Positions 41,164-50,008 of a stretch of 64,000 nt of DNA are shown piece by piece. Source of the DNA: an uncultured Prevotella sp. (lineage in GTDB: Bacteria > Bacteroidota > Bacteroidia > Bacteroidales > Bacteroidaceae); NCBI RefSeq assembly GCF_946407605.1, contig NZ_CAMJOS010000003.1, positions 168,836-232,835 on the forward strand, in the 5' to 3' direction. Positions within the stretch are counted from its first letter, which is position 1; the number at the start of each line of letters is the position of its first letter. Both the position numbers and the translations under genes were made by a program. The notes under the pieces were generated by a model. That model had not been told where the DNA came from and did no database searches. It was given only the letters and a program-made list of their open reading frames with translations.

Positions 41164-42642
41164 ATGAGAAATTACAGATTAGTCTTTGTCAGCTTGTTGC
41201 TGTCGCTGGTTACGCTGTCAGCTATTGCACAGGAAAACATATCGCTGCAAGGGTGTCGTCGTGGCACACCACGTCCTGTTCATCTTCGCCGTGGAGGCAG
41301 TCAGGGCAGAACACCTGGTGGTGACTATTATCATGGTGAGCGTCACCAGCTGACTGTACTTGTGGCGTTCAATGACCGTTCGTTCACAGATGATGAGGTT
41401 GCCACGATGGAGAAGTGGGATAAGATTTTCAATGCCGAGAATTATATAGAGGGTTCGTTCAAGGGTTCCGTCCACGATTATTTCCTTGCCCAGAGTTATG
41501 GTGAATTCAACATCGTCTTCGATTTGGCGTATGTGCAGGTTAATGGCAATGCCAAGAAGTATGCCAGTACAGAGGAGCATGATGAGAACTCACAGTATCT
41601 GATAAGTGACATTGTGGACATACTGAAGACACGCGACATCGACTGGGGGATGTATGACTGGAATGGTGATGGTTATATTAACCAGCTGCTTGTCGTCTAT
41701 CCTGGTTACGGCCTGCACGAAACCTCTGGCACTGATCTGATATGGCCGCACCAATGGTGGATGAGTGAACATTTGAAGGACCTCCAAGAGGACGTCCATT
41801 GTGATCCTATTCCTGTTTCTGCTGGCGATAATAACTATCTGGTTGACTGCTACTGTGCCATTAACGAGTTAGCAAAATATGAAAACTACAGCTCTTTTGG
41901 TACCATCTGTCACGAATATACCCATTGCTTCGGATTCCCCGACTTTTATAATGATAGTGGTGCAAAAACTGTGGGAGAATGGGATCTCATGGACTTTGGT
42001 AACAACAATTGTAATGGTTTCCTGCCTTGCGGCTATTCTGCCCATGAACGTTGGTTGATGGGGTGGCTAACGCCTGTAGAATTGGAAAAGACAACAACGA
42101 TAACTGATATGTCTGCATTGGCAGAAGAGGGTAGGGCATTTCTTATCCGTAATGACGGATGTGAGAGTGAGTATTACATCGTGGAGAACCGTCAGCCGAT
42201 AGGGTGGGACGCCAGTCTTCCTGGCAGTGGCATCCTTGTCTTCCATATTGACTTTGACCCCTCTATATGGATAAGTACAACTACTTTTACCAACTCTTCC
42301 AGCCGTAAGCGTTATGAACTTTTCCATGCCAATGCCATGAATAGTGTATATTTTAATGCAGGATGGCCCTATCCTTATCAAGAGAACGATTCGCTGACCA
42401 ACACGTCAACACCTGCTGCTACTTTGAATCATGAGAATATTGACGGCACAACATTCATGTCAAAGCCGATTACGAATATGGCTGTTACGGGAGGTTTGGC
42501 CTCGTTCGATTTCGCTGTAACAAATACTACGGGAATGGACGAATTGACAACGGGTGCTGCTCATCAGTTGCTCTATCGTATTGGTAGGATTGACATCGTA
42601 CGTGATGCAAAGGGAACTGTCCGAAAGATAATCAGAAAATAG
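41164..42642 (+). CDS. Secreted M6-family metalloprotease
   Basis: 492 residues from ATG 41164. Signal peptide RLVFVSLLLSLVTLSAIAQ; HQLTVLVAFNDRSFTDDE starts the M6 domain; GSVHDYFLAQSYGEF and YDWNGDGYINQLLVVYPGYG are family landmarks; HEYTHCFGFPDFY (about residues 250-262) is the Zn site HExxH with a following Asp. WDLMDFGNN is the Met-turn-like segment. M6 (immune inhibitor A-like) proteases cleave extracellular proteins. The C-terminus (MDELTTG ... RIDIVRDAKGTVRKIIRK) looks like a degenerate T9SS-type tail. Confidence 0.93.
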   Translation: MRNYRLVFVSLLLSLVTLSAIAQENISLQGCRRGTPRPVHLRRGGSQGRTPGGDYYHGERHQLTVLVAFNDRSFTDDEVATMEKWDKIFNAENYIEGSFKGSVHDYFLAQSYGEFNIVFDLAYVQVNGNAKKYASTEEHDENSQYLISDIVDILKTRDIDWGMYDWNGDGYINQLLVVYPGYGLHETSGTDLIWPHQWWMSEHLKDLQEDVHCDPIPVSAGDNNYLVDCYCAINELAKYENYSSFGTICHEYTHCFGFPDFYNDSGAKTVGEWDLMDFGNNNCNGFLPCGYSAHERWLMGWLTPVELEKTTTITDMSALAEEGRAFLIRNDGCESEYYIVENRQPIGWDASLPGSGILVFHIDFDPSIWISTTTFTNSSSRKRYELFHANAMNSVYFNAGWPYPYQENDSLTNTSTPAATLNHENIDGTTFMSKPITNMAVTGGLASFDFAVTNTTGMDELTTGAAHQLLYRIGRIDIVRDAKGTVRKIIRK

Positions 42643-42700
42643 GTTGGATAGTCAAAGTTGAAGGAATTGCAAAGAAAATAATCATTTTTCTTTCTTTCCT

Positions 42701-42731
42701 TTTGCATTTTGCTCACTTATTTGTACCTTTG
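42701..42731 (+). promoter_or_regulatory. Promoter giving a near-leaderless UPF0104 mRNA
   Basis: TTTG (42701-42704) and TACCTTTG (42724-42731), 19-bp spacer. Transcription should begin at about 42738, and the ATG is at 42740. Confidence 0.8.
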
Positions 42732-42739
42732 CAATCCGA

Positions 42740-43744
42740 ATGAAATATTTGCAGACCATAGCGAAGATACTGTTGCCGCTCATACTGGGCGGTGCCATAC
42801 TGTATTGGATGTATCGCGGAGAGGACTGGGAACGCATAGAGCACGTGATGATGCACGAGATGAACTGGACGTGGATGCTGCTCAGTTTCCCCTTCGGCAT
42901 ATTGGCACAGATGTGTCGTGGTTGGCGCTGGCGACAGACGCTGGAACCACTGGGCGAGAAGCCTCGTACGTCTGTGGCGATATACTCTATCTTCCTGAGT
43001 TATGCTGTATCGCTGGTCATCCCCCGTATTGGTGAGTTTACACGCTGTGGCGTGCTGAAGCGCTGGGACGGCATCTCGTTTCCCAAGGCATTGGGCACGG
43101 TGGTGACAGAACGTGCCATCGATACGTTGCTGATGGGAGCTCTCACAGGACTGACGTTGCTGTTTCAGCTGAGTGTGTTCGGTACCTTCTTTGAGCGAAC
43201 AGGTACGAGCATGGACACCATCCTGCAGAAGTTCTCGCCCACGGGCTATCTAGTGACTGCCATCTGCGGCGTGGCTGCCCTGGTGCTGTTGCACCTGCTG
43301 TTACGTCGTCTCTCTATATATAATAAGGTGAAGATGACGCTGCATGGCATCTGGGAGGGCGTGATGTCGCTGAAGAATGTGAAGAACGTACCGCTGTTCC
43401 TGTTTTTTTCGGTAGCTATCTGGGTGTGTTATTTCCTGCATTACTACCTCACCTTCTTCTGTTTCGACTTTACCGCCGACTTGGGTCTGGGCTGTGCGCT
43501 GGTGACCTTTGTGGTGGGTAGCATAGCGGTGATAGTGCCTACGCCTAATGGCGCAGGCCCCTGGCATTTTGCCGTGAAGACCATGCTGATACTCTATGGT
43601 GTGGTAGATGAACGCGCCCTGTGGTTCGTGCTCATCGTACATACCGTTCAGACCATGCTGGTGGTACTGTTAGGCGTATGGGCCTGGCTGCGCCTGATGT
43701 TTACTAAAGATTATTCAAAAGCGATGTCTTCCCCTCAGCCATAA
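42740..43744 (+). CDS. UPF0104/YbhN-like (lysylphosphatidylglycerol synthase TM-like) membrane protein
   Basis: 334 residues with about eight membrane helices. CRGWRWRQTLEPLG and SYAVSLVIPRIGEFTRCGVL with TVVTERAIDTL are landmarks of this integral-membrane family; GSIAVIVPTPNGAGPWHF is the conserved C-terminal segment. Members are related to the flippase half of MprF and may move lipids, but no function is fixed. Its 3' end overlaps the convergent GH92 fusion gene by 10 bp. Confidence 0.9.
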   Translation: MKYLQTIAKILLPLILGGAILYWMYRGEDWERIEHVMMHEMNWTWMLLSFPFGILAQMCRGWRWRQTLEPLGEKPRTSVAIYSIFLSYAVSLVIPRIGEFTRCGVLKRWDGISFPKALGTVVTERAIDTLLMGALTGLTLLFQLSVFGTFFERTGTSMDTILQKFSPTGYLVTAICGVAALVLLHLLLRRLSIYNKVKMTLHGIWEGVMSLKNVKNVPLFLFFSVAIWVCYFLHYYLTFFCFDFTADLGLGCALVTFVVGSIAVIVPTPNGAGPWHFAVKTMLILYGVVDERALWFVLIVHTVQTMLVVLLGVWAWLRLMFTKDYSKAMSSPQP

Positions 43745-46700
43745 GCTTCAGTACCAGTTCGCCAAAGAGCGTGTTTTGCCAGGCGAACCGGTCTTTGTGC
43801 CGAAGTCAGAAGGCTGGGTCCCATCTGAAATTCGAGGGTACCACCGCTGACGATGTCCTGATACATGATATAGGAACGGGTGTAGGGCATGCCGTTGAGG
43901 CTGGCGCTTTGGATGTAGATGTTCTCGTCGCTGACGTTGCGGGCTCGAATGGTAAAGGTCTTGCCATTGCCTACCTGCATGGTGACCTCGGGGAATAGTG
44001 GGGTACCGAAGACATATTTTCCGCCAGCGGGCTCCACCTGATATATACCCATGGCCGAGAGGATATACCAAGCCGACATCTGTCCCACGTCCTCATTACC
44101 GCTCAGACCGTCGGGGGCGTTGTGATACAGCTCGCTGAGGGTGCGTCGAATGAGACGGGCACCTTTCCAGGGCTGTCCTACATAATTATAAAGGTAGAGC
44201 ACATGGTGACTGGGCTCATTGCCGTGGGCATACTGACCTATGAGACCGGAGATGTCGGGTGGTGCCTCCTCGCCCAGGTCGCCCTCGACGATGAATAGCG
44301 AGTCTAGTTTGGCGATGAAGCGCTGCTCAGAGCCGAAGAGTGATGCCAGACCGTGTGGGTCGTGAGGTACGAGCCATGTGTATTGCCAGGCATTGCCCTC
44401 GGTATAGTCGCGGTTCTTGGGGGAAGAGTGGAATGGGTTGAAGGTGGAGGAGGTTTGAGAGAACGACCAGTTGCCGTGACTGTCCTTTCCGCGCATAAAA
44501 CCAGTGACGGGGTCGAAATACTGGCGATAGCTCTGTGCCCGCTGGTCGAAATACTGCTGATCGGCAGTCATGCCTAACTGTTCGGCCACACGTGCCACGC
44601 ACCAGTCTGCCAGTGCATATTCCAAGCCTCGGCCTACGGTCTCGTTGTCGCTGAACAGGTCGCAAGGGATATAGCCATACTCCTTGAGCAGCGCCAGACC
44701 GCGCTCGTCGAGCATGGCAGAGGCTTTCATTGCCTCGAAAGCCTGTTGGCGCTGGGTGGTGAGTCCTTTCAAAACCAGGTCAGCCAACACAGGAATGGCA
44801 GGATTACCCACCATGCAGTTGGTCTCGCAGCCCATGAGGTGCCACACGGGCAACTTGCCCTGCTGTCGCCAGATGTTGATCATCGTCTTGGCAATATCTT
44901 CCTGGCGTTCGGGGTGTATGAGTGTCATCAGAGGATGGGCAGCTCGATAGGTGTCCCACAGCGAGAAGGTGGTGTAGTTCACATAGTCGCCCTGATGTAC
45001 CTTGCCGTCGGAGCCACGATACTGTCCATCGACATCACAGAACACCGAGGGCGCTGTCATGGTGTGATACAGGGCGGTATAGAAGATGGTGCGCTGGTCA
45101 GGTGTGCCGCCAGTTACCTGTATCTTCTGCAACTGCTCGTCCCATTTGCGTTCGGCCTGGGCCACTACACCGTCGAAGTCCCAGCCAGTCTGCTCAGCCC
45201 GCAGGTTGGCCCGTGCCCCGTCGATGCTGACGGCAGAGAGTCCCACACGCATCAGCAGCGGTTCGCTGTCGGCTTTGTAGCTAATCATCCAGGGACCTAC
45301 GTCATTGACATTTATCGTGGTCTTGTCGTCCGATTTGGTGATGGTTGTCGTGTGGCGACTTATCATCTTGACAGGCTTTGAGAACTCAGCCACGAAAAAC
45401 ACCTTCTGGTCGTTGGCCCAACCTTTAGAGAAGCGAAAGCCGCAGATGGTGGTAGCGTCCTGCTGAAATGTTCTGGCAGCAGTGGCTTCGTCCCAGCCGA
45501 TGCCTTGCTGCAGGTCGAGGCGCAGGTAGCCATTTTTCGTGGTGGCAGGTAGCGTATAGCGGTGCATACCAGTACGTTCGGTAGCCGTGAGTTCCACGCG
45601 GACGCCGTTGTTGAGTGTGACATCGTAATAACCAGGTCGCACGTGTTCCTGTTGGTGTGAGAAGGTGACGCTCTGCTGTGAGCCCTCGGTGATGGGCAGG
45701 AAGGCAATGTCGCCCAGGTCGGCGCAGCCCGTACCGCTGAGGTGTAGGTGACTGAAGCCGATGATGACCGAGTCGCTATAGTGATAGCCTGAGCACCAGT
45801 CCCAGCCGTCCTTGCGGTTGGTGGGTCCTAATTGCACAAAGCCGAAGGGCACGTTGGCTCCTAAAAAAACATGACCGTGACCGCCAGTGCCAATCATCGG
45901 GTTGACTGATTGTGAAGGGTGAAGGGTGAAGGGTGACAGGTGAAGGGTGACAGGTGATGGGTGATTGGTGACAGGTGATGGGTCAATGTTCAGACGCACG
46001 AATACGGGATAGTGATCGGAGGGCAGGCGTTGCTTGTCGGCCCAGTACGTGTTGGTGAGTATGCCGTAACGGTCCACAGAGAACTGTTTGGAAACGAATA
46101 CATGGTCAATGCGGCTATTAGTCTTACCCTCCTGATGAAAGGCGTTGAAGGTGCCATTCTCAGCAAAGCGCAGGCGGGTGGCGGTGTAGGCGTCGATGAG
46201 TCCCGACAGTGTAAAGATGCGGTAAATCTCGTCGCTCTGGTCCACGTTGAAGTCGCCAGTCAGTACCACCGGTGTCGTGCCGCCTGATAGCTGCTTGATG
46301 CGTTCTACCACCAGCTTGGCAGCCTCGCGGCGGGCCTTCACCCCTACGTGGTCCATGTGAAGGTTGAAGAAGTAGAACCGCAGTCCCTCTTCGTTTTTCT
46401 CAAACAACCCCCAAGTACAGATGCGGATACAGGCGGCATCCCATCCCAGACTAGGCTTCTCGGGTGTCTCTGAGAGCCAGAAGTGTCCGCTGTCCACAAG
46501 CTTCACCTTCTTGTTGTCGAAGAAGATGGCAGCATACTCGCCTTTCTGCTTGCCGTCGTCGCGTCCCACGCCGATATAGTCGTAGCCGTCGAGATGTTTC
46601 AGCATGTCGCACAGCTGTGGATGGAGCACCTCCTGTGCACCAAAGATGTCGGGGTGTTCGAAGTTGATTTGACTGCAAACCACGGGGCAACGCTGTGTCC

Positions 46701-46833
46701 AGCTGTTACCGTTTTTGTTGTCGTCATTGTTCTGATAGCGAATGTTGTAAGACCCTACGTAGAGGGGTTGCGCAAAGGTCTGAATAGTGGCTATCACAGA
46801 TAGTAGGAAGATGAGTTTTAGGGTTCTGTTCAT
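43735..46833 (-). CDS. Fusion: endonuclease/exonuclease/phosphatase domain + GH92 alpha-mannosidase
   Basis: 1032 residues, signal peptide LKLIFLLSVIATIQTFAQ. Residues 23-283 are an EEP-fold domain (VGSYNIRYQNNDDNKNG, GAQEVLHPQL, VVLTGDFNVDQSDE, SDHYPVFVRL). Residues 284-308 are a linker encoded by ten 7-bp repeats. Residues 309-1032 are a complete GH92: VNPMIGTGGHGHVFLGANVP, GWDWCSGYHY, and YAHGNEPSHHVLYLYNYVGQ. GH92 enzymes are Ca-dependent exo-alpha-mannosidases. The two domains are normally separate proteins. The GH92 part has no signal of its own, so its export depends on the linker staying in frame. Confidence 0.9.
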   Translation of the reverse strand: MNRTLKLIFLLSVIATIQTFAQPLYVGSYNIRYQNNDDNKNGNSWTQRCPVVCSQINFEHPDIFGAQEVLHPQLCDMLKHLDGYDYIGVGRDDGKQKGEYAAIFFDNKKVKLVDSGHFWLSETPEKPSLGWDAACIRICTWGLFEKNEEGLRFYFFNLHMDHVGVKARREAAKLVVERIKQLSGGTTPVVLTGDFNVDQSDEIYRIFTLSGLIDAYTATRLRFAENGTFNAFHQEGKTNSRIDHVFVSKQFSVDRYGILTNTYWADKQRLPSDHYPVFVRLNIDPSPVTNHPSPVTLHLSPFTLHPSQSVNPMIGTGGHGHVFLGANVPFGFVQLGPTNRKDGWDWCSGYHYSDSVIIGFSHLHLSGTGCADLGDIAFLPITEGSQQSVTFSHQQEHVRPGYYDVTLNNGVRVELTATERTGMHRYTLPATTKNGYLRLDLQQGIGWDEATAARTFQQDATTICGFRFSKGWANDQKVFFVAEFSKPVKMISRHTTTITKSDDKTTINVNDVGPWMISYKADSEPLLMRVGLSAVSIDGARANLRAEQTGWDFDGVVAQAERKWDEQLQKIQVTGGTPDQRTIFYTALYHTMTAPSVFCDVDGQYRGSDGKVHQGDYVNYTTFSLWDTYRAAHPLMTLIHPERQEDIAKTMINIWRQQGKLPVWHLMGCETNCMVGNPAIPVLADLVLKGLTTQRQQAFEAMKASAMLDERGLALLKEYGYIPCDLFSDNETVGRGLEYALADWCVARVAEQLGMTADQQYFDQRAQSYRQYFDPVTGFMRGKDSHGNWSFSQTSSTFNPFHSSPKNRDYTEGNAWQYTWLVPHDPHGLASLFGSEQRFIAKLDSLFIVEGDLGEEAPPDISGLIGQYAHGNEPSHHVLYLYNYVGQPWKGARLIRRTLSELYHNAPDGLSGNEDVGQMSAWYILSAMGIYQVEPAGGKYVFGTPLFPEVTMQVGNGKTFTIRARNVSDENIYIQSASLNGMPYTRSYIMYQDIVSGGTLEFQMGPSLLTSAQRPVRLAKHALWRTGTEAYG
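45912..45981. repeat. GTGANNG heptamer array (10 units) in the fusion gene
   Basis: Ten consecutive 7-bp units: GTGAAGG (four), GTGACAG (three), GTGATGG (two), GTGATTG (one); an eleventh, GTCAATG, is degenerate. A change of one or two units would shift the reading frame of the GH92 domain. Confidence 0.92.
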
Positions 46834-46856
46834 AACAATATGGTATTTTTTTGTTG

Positions 46857-46864
46857 CAAAAATA
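46857..46864 (-). promoter_or_regulatory. -7 box of the GH92 fusion gene
   Basis: TATTTTTG on the minus strand, 24 bp before the ATG at 46833. Confidence 0.55.
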
Positions 46865-46949
46865 AGAAAAAAACTTGAAAAGTAGATATAATGGTAGTAT
46901 TATTGTGAAAGTATGAGCGAATATTTAGACTAAATTATGACGAAAAGGC

Positions 46950-46979
46950 TTGGAGTGTCGATTTTTTTTCGTATCTTTG
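46950..46979 (+). promoter_or_regulatory. pepD promoter
   Basis: TTG at 46950-46952 and TATCTTTG at 46972-46979 with a 19-bp spacer; ATG at 47021 gives a leader of about 35 nt. Confidence 0.75.
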
Positions 46980-47020
46980 CCGCGTTAATGACAAAAACCA
47001 ATATTTAACAGAATAAAACT

Positions 47021-48484
47021 ATGAACGAAATTCAGAAACTTCAGCCCGAGTGCATCTGGAAGAATTTCTATGCACTGACACAGGTACCCCGTCCCAGTGG
47101 ACATCTCGACAAAATCCAGCAGTTCCTGGTTGACTTCGGAAAGCAGGTTGGCGTATATGCCGTGAAGGATCCTGCCGGTAATATTCATTTCCGCAAGCCC
47201 GCCACCCCTGGCTACGAGAATAAGAAAGGTGTCATTCTACAGGCCCACATGGATATGGTGCCACAGAAGACCCCCGAGAGTACTCATAACTTTGAGACCG
47301 ACCCCATCCAGCCTTGGATTGATGGTGAGTGGGTGAAAGCCAAGGGTACCACTCTGGGTGCCGACAATGGTCTGGGTGTCGCTGCCATCATGGCTATCAT
47401 GGAGGATAAGACCCTGAAGCACGGACCTATCGATGCCCTTATCACTGCCGATGAGGAGACGGGTATGTATGGTGCCAACGACCTGCCCGAGGGTGAGTTG
47501 CAGGGCGATATACTGATGAACCTTGACTCAGAACACTGGGGTAAGTTCGTCATTGGAAGTGCCGGTGGTATCAATGTTTCTGCTACCATCGATTATAAAG
47601 AGGTAGATACCGACCCAGAGGATGCTGCCCTGCGTCTGACAGTAAAGAACTTGCGTGGTGGACACTCTGGTCTGGAGATTCACGAAGGTCGTGCCAACGC
47701 CAACAAGCTGATGGTGCAGATGGTGCGCGAGGCTATTGAAGAGCTGGATGCCCGTCTGGCTGTATGGCATGGTGGTAATATGCGCAACGCCATCCCCTTC
47801 AAGGCAGAGACCATACTGACACTGCCAAAGGAGAATGTTGAGGCACTGAAGGAACTGGCCGAGGACTGGAAGGAAACCTTCAATGATGAGTTCAAGCTCA
47901 TCGAGCCGCAGGGTGTCGAGATTATCGTAGAGGAGGTGGCAACACCGAAGGTGCAGGTTCCTGTAGAACTGCAGGACAACCTCATCGATGCTATCTACGC
48001 CTGTCACGATGGCGTCATCCGCTTTATCCCTGCCTATCCCAATGTGGTGGAGACCAGTTCAAACCTCGCTATTATCGACATCGAAGGTGGTAAGGCTACT
48101 ATTAAGATTCTGGCCCGTTCAAGTCGTGAGGATATGAAGGACTACGTGGTCAAGATGCTGGAGAGCTGCTTCTCTATGGCAGGCATGAAGGTAGAGACTG
48201 CCGGCAGTTATGGCGGCTGGGATCCTAACCCCGACTCAGAGATTCTACACCTCTTATTAAAAGAGTATAAGGAACTGTTTGGCGAGGATGGTATCATTCA
48301 GGTAGACCATGCCGGATTGGAGTGCTCTGTCATCTTGGGCAAGTACCCCTGGCTCGATGTCGTCAGCCTCGGTCCTACGATGAAGTCGCCTCACACCACC
48401 AATGAGCGTGCCCTTATCGCTACTGTTGCTCCCTTCTGGCAGTTGCTGAAGAAAACGCTCGAGGACATTCCTGAGAAAAAGTAA
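47021..48484 (+). CDS. pepD: Aminoacyl-histidine dipeptidase (M20 family)
   Basis: 487 residues, the normal length for PepD. Metal ligands lie in LQAHMDMVPQK and LGADNGLGVAAIMA; the catalytic and ligand Glu pair is in TADEETGMYGAND; GHSGLEIHEGRANANKLM belongs to the dimerisation/lid region; VDHAGLECSVI and MKSPHTTNER complete the site. It hydrolyses Xaa-His and other dipeptides in the cytoplasm with two Zn ions. Monocistronic, with its own promoter and a terminator hairpin. Confidence 0.96.
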   Translation: MNEIQKLQPECIWKNFYALTQVPRPSGHLDKIQQFLVDFGKQVGVYAVKDPAGNIHFRKPATPGYENKKGVILQAHMDMVPQKTPESTHNFETDPIQPWIDGEWVKAKGTTLGADNGLGVAAIMAIMEDKTLKHGPIDALITADEETGMYGANDLPEGELQGDILMNLDSEHWGKFVIGSAGGINVSATIDYKEVDTDPEDAALRLTVKNLRGGHSGLEIHEGRANANKLMVQMVREAIEELDARLAVWHGGNMRNAIPFKAETILTLPKENVEALKELAEDWKETFNDEFKLIEPQGVEIIVEEVATPKVQVPVELQDNLIDAIYACHDGVIRFIPAYPNVVETSSNLAIIDIEGGKATIKILARSSREDMKDYVVKMLESCFSMAGMKVETAGSYGGWDPNPDSEILHLLLKEYKELFGEDGIIQVDHAGLECSVILGKYPWLDVVSLGPTMKSPHTTNERALIATVAPFWQLLKKTLEDIPEKK

Positions 48485-48489
48485 AAAGA

Positions 48490-48524
48490 GGAAAGAGAAA
48501 AGTGGAAGGAGGAAAGAGAATAGT
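48490..48524. repeat. GGAAAGA-type heptamer array (5 units)
   Basis: GGAAAGA, GAAAAGT, GGAAGGA, GGAAAGA, GAATAGT, directly after the pepD stop codon. The same unit type occurs in frame near the end of the double-GH43 gene (55283-55310). Confidence 0.7.
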
Positions 48525-48539
48525 CAAAAGTGAATAATT

Positions 48540-48597
48540 AATTTGCTGCTGCCTTGATGCAAAAAAGAAAAAAACAACGGGCGGCAGCAAATTTTTC
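48540..48597 (+). terminator. pepD terminator
   Basis: AATTTGCTGCTGCC pairs over 14 positions with GGCGGCAGCAAATT across a 26-nt A-rich loop and ends in TTTTT. The rest of the 428-bp gap to corA has a stray TACCTTTG at 48630-48637 and a GC-rich hairpin-like segment (48638-48700) that shares CGCTCGGCA with the gmd-fcl repeat. Confidence 0.65.
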
Positions 48598-48726
48598 ACT
48601 TTTCGTTTTTCACTTTTACCTTTTTTTATTACCTTTGACTGCGTCGCGCTCGGCATCCCGAAGGGTGACGCTTGCTACCAACGGGACGCAAGAAAGTACT
48701 TTCGCTTGAAAAAAACTAAAATATAT

Positions 48727-48758
48727 TTTGGTTTTTTGCTCGCTTATTCGTACCTTTG
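48727..48758 (+). promoter_or_regulatory. corA promoter
   Basis: TTTG at 48727-48730 and TACCTTTG at 48751-48758, 20-bp spacer. Transcription start near 48765 leaves a leader of about 148 nt before the ATG at 48913. Confidence 0.85.
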
Positions 48759-48788
48759 CACCCGAAATAACCAAAAAGTAACAAAATT

Positions 48789-48824
48789 ATGGACGATTAC
48801 CCGGCGAATAGTAACAATTGTTAG
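48789..48824 (+). CDS. Possible 11-residue leader peptide (MDDYPANSNNC) in the corA leader
   Basis: An ATG-to-TAG micro-ORF in the long corA leader. Its start is acidic and Pro-containing (M-D-D-Y-P), resembling leader peptides of Mg transporter genes whose translation is destabilised at low Mg. A stem GGGAT/ATCCC (near 48830-48856) follows the stop. No strong ribosome site is visible, so this is tentative. Confidence 0.35.
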   Translation: MDDYPANSNNC

Positions 48825-48867
48825 GCTGGGGGATAGCGAGCAAGGCTGCTAATCCCTTTGCCGCGAT

Positions 48868-48895
48868 TAATTAGTAATTAGTAATTAGTAATTAT
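48868..48895. repeat. TAATTAG heptamer array (4 units) in the corA leader
   Basis: TAATTAG three times and TAATTAT once, 17 bp before the corA start. A change in copy number would alter spacing between leader structure and start codon. Confidence 0.85.
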
Positions 48896-48912
48896 TTTTA
48901 CGGATTAGCACA

Positions 48913-49839
48913 ATGAAGACCTACTGGAACACCCAAGGGGGACTGAGCCAGCTCACAGAGTGGCAGTCCAATTGTTGGATACAGGTGACGTGTCCGACCG
49001 AAGATGACCAGCGCGAACTGGAAAGCAAGTTCGGCATACCCGACTATTTCATCAGTGATATCAGCGATACCGATGAGCGTGCCCGTTATGAGTATGACGA
49101 TGGATGGATGCTCATCATCCTGCGTATTCCCTATGTCAAGGAGGTACGCTCCCGCACGCCTTATACCACCGTGCCTCTCGGTATTATCCATAAGCGCGAT
49201 GTGACCATCACCGTTTGTTACTACGAAACGAATATGATGATCGATTTCGTGAGTTATCAGCAGAAGCGCAGCGTGGGTTTCACCGACCATGTGGATATGA
49301 TTTTCCGTCTGTTCCTTTCCAGTGCGGTGTGGTACCTGAAGCGACTGAAGCAGATTAACTCGCTCATCGATAAGGCTAAGCGTAATCTGGATCAGGATGT
49401 GAACAACGAGAGCCTGATAGGTCTGAGTCGCCTGCAGGACTCGCTGACCTACTTCCAGACCTCTATCCGTGGCAATGAGACGCTGCTGTCGAAGTTGAAG
49501 TTCAAACTCCAAATCGACGAATTGGATGCCGACCTGATTGAGGACGTCAATATCGAGATGGCACAGGCCCGTGAGACTACCAGCATCTACTCCGACATCT
49601 TGGAGTCGACGATGGATACCTACAGCAGCATCATCAACAACAACATGAATACGGTGATGCGTACGCTGACCTCCGTCACCATTATCATGATGTTCCCCAC
49701 GCTTATCGCCTCACTTTTCGGTATGAACCTGGTCAACGGCATGGAGGAAAGTGGTTATGGATTTATCTGCGCACTCATCATCTCAGTAGGTGTTTCAGGT
49801 GCCGCATGGTGGTTCTTTAGGCACAAGAGACTGATATAA
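48913..49839 (+). CDS. corA: CorA family magnesium/divalent cation transporter
   Basis: 308 residues. The cytoplasmic N-terminal domain and long helix (about residues 120-245) lead to two C-terminal helices. The first, VTIIMMFPTLIASLFGMNLV, ends in the signature GMN of the pore entrance; the second is GFICALIISVGVSGAAWWFF with a basic end. CorA forms a pentameric channel for Mg (some members also Co, Ni or Zn). The mRNA has an unusually long leader with a micro-ORF and repeats. A good terminator follows. Confidence 0.95.
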   Translation: MKTYWNTQGGLSQLTEWQSNCWIQVTCPTEDDQRELESKFGIPDYFISDISDTDERARYEYDDGWMLIILRIPYVKEVRSRTPYTTVPLGIIHKRDVTITVCYYETNMMIDFVSYQQKRSVGFTDHVDMIFRLFLSSAVWYLKRLKQINSLIDKAKRNLDQDVNNESLIGLSRLQDSLTYFQTSIRGNETLLSKLKFKLQIDELDADLIEDVNIEMAQARETTSIYSDILESTMDTYSSIINNNMNTVMRTLTSVTIIMMFPTLIASLFGMNLVNGMEESGYGFICALIISVGVSGAAWWFFRHKRLI

Positions 49840-49870
49840 AGACTATAGGTCAAAGCTAATAAAGAATAAG

Positions 49871-49923
49871 GGTAAAACGCCGTTAAACGTTAAATAATGC
49901 AAACGTACGGTGTTTTACCTTTT
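49871..49923 (+). terminator. corA terminator
   Basis: GGTAAAACGCCGT (49871-49883) pairs with ACGGTGTTTTACC (49907-49919) with one wobble, then CTTTTC. Confidence 0.8.
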
Positions 49924-49952
49924 CACTTTTTTAATTTTTAACCCTTTTTTAG

Positions 49953-49960
49953 TACCTTTG
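49953..49960 (+). promoter_or_regulatory. -7 box of the DUF349 gene
   Basis: TACCTTTG, 48 bp before the ATG at 50009; no clear -33 box. Confidence 0.65.
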
Positions 49961-50008
49961 AACCCTCTTTTGTTATATACCAATCGATTCAGTAACTAAA
50001 ACAGTTAA

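Noticed and set aside
48630..48700. Separate small RNA starting at the TACCTTTG near 48630
   Set aside because: The -33 box is missing and no terminator follows before the corA promoter; left as a note in the pepD terminator entry.
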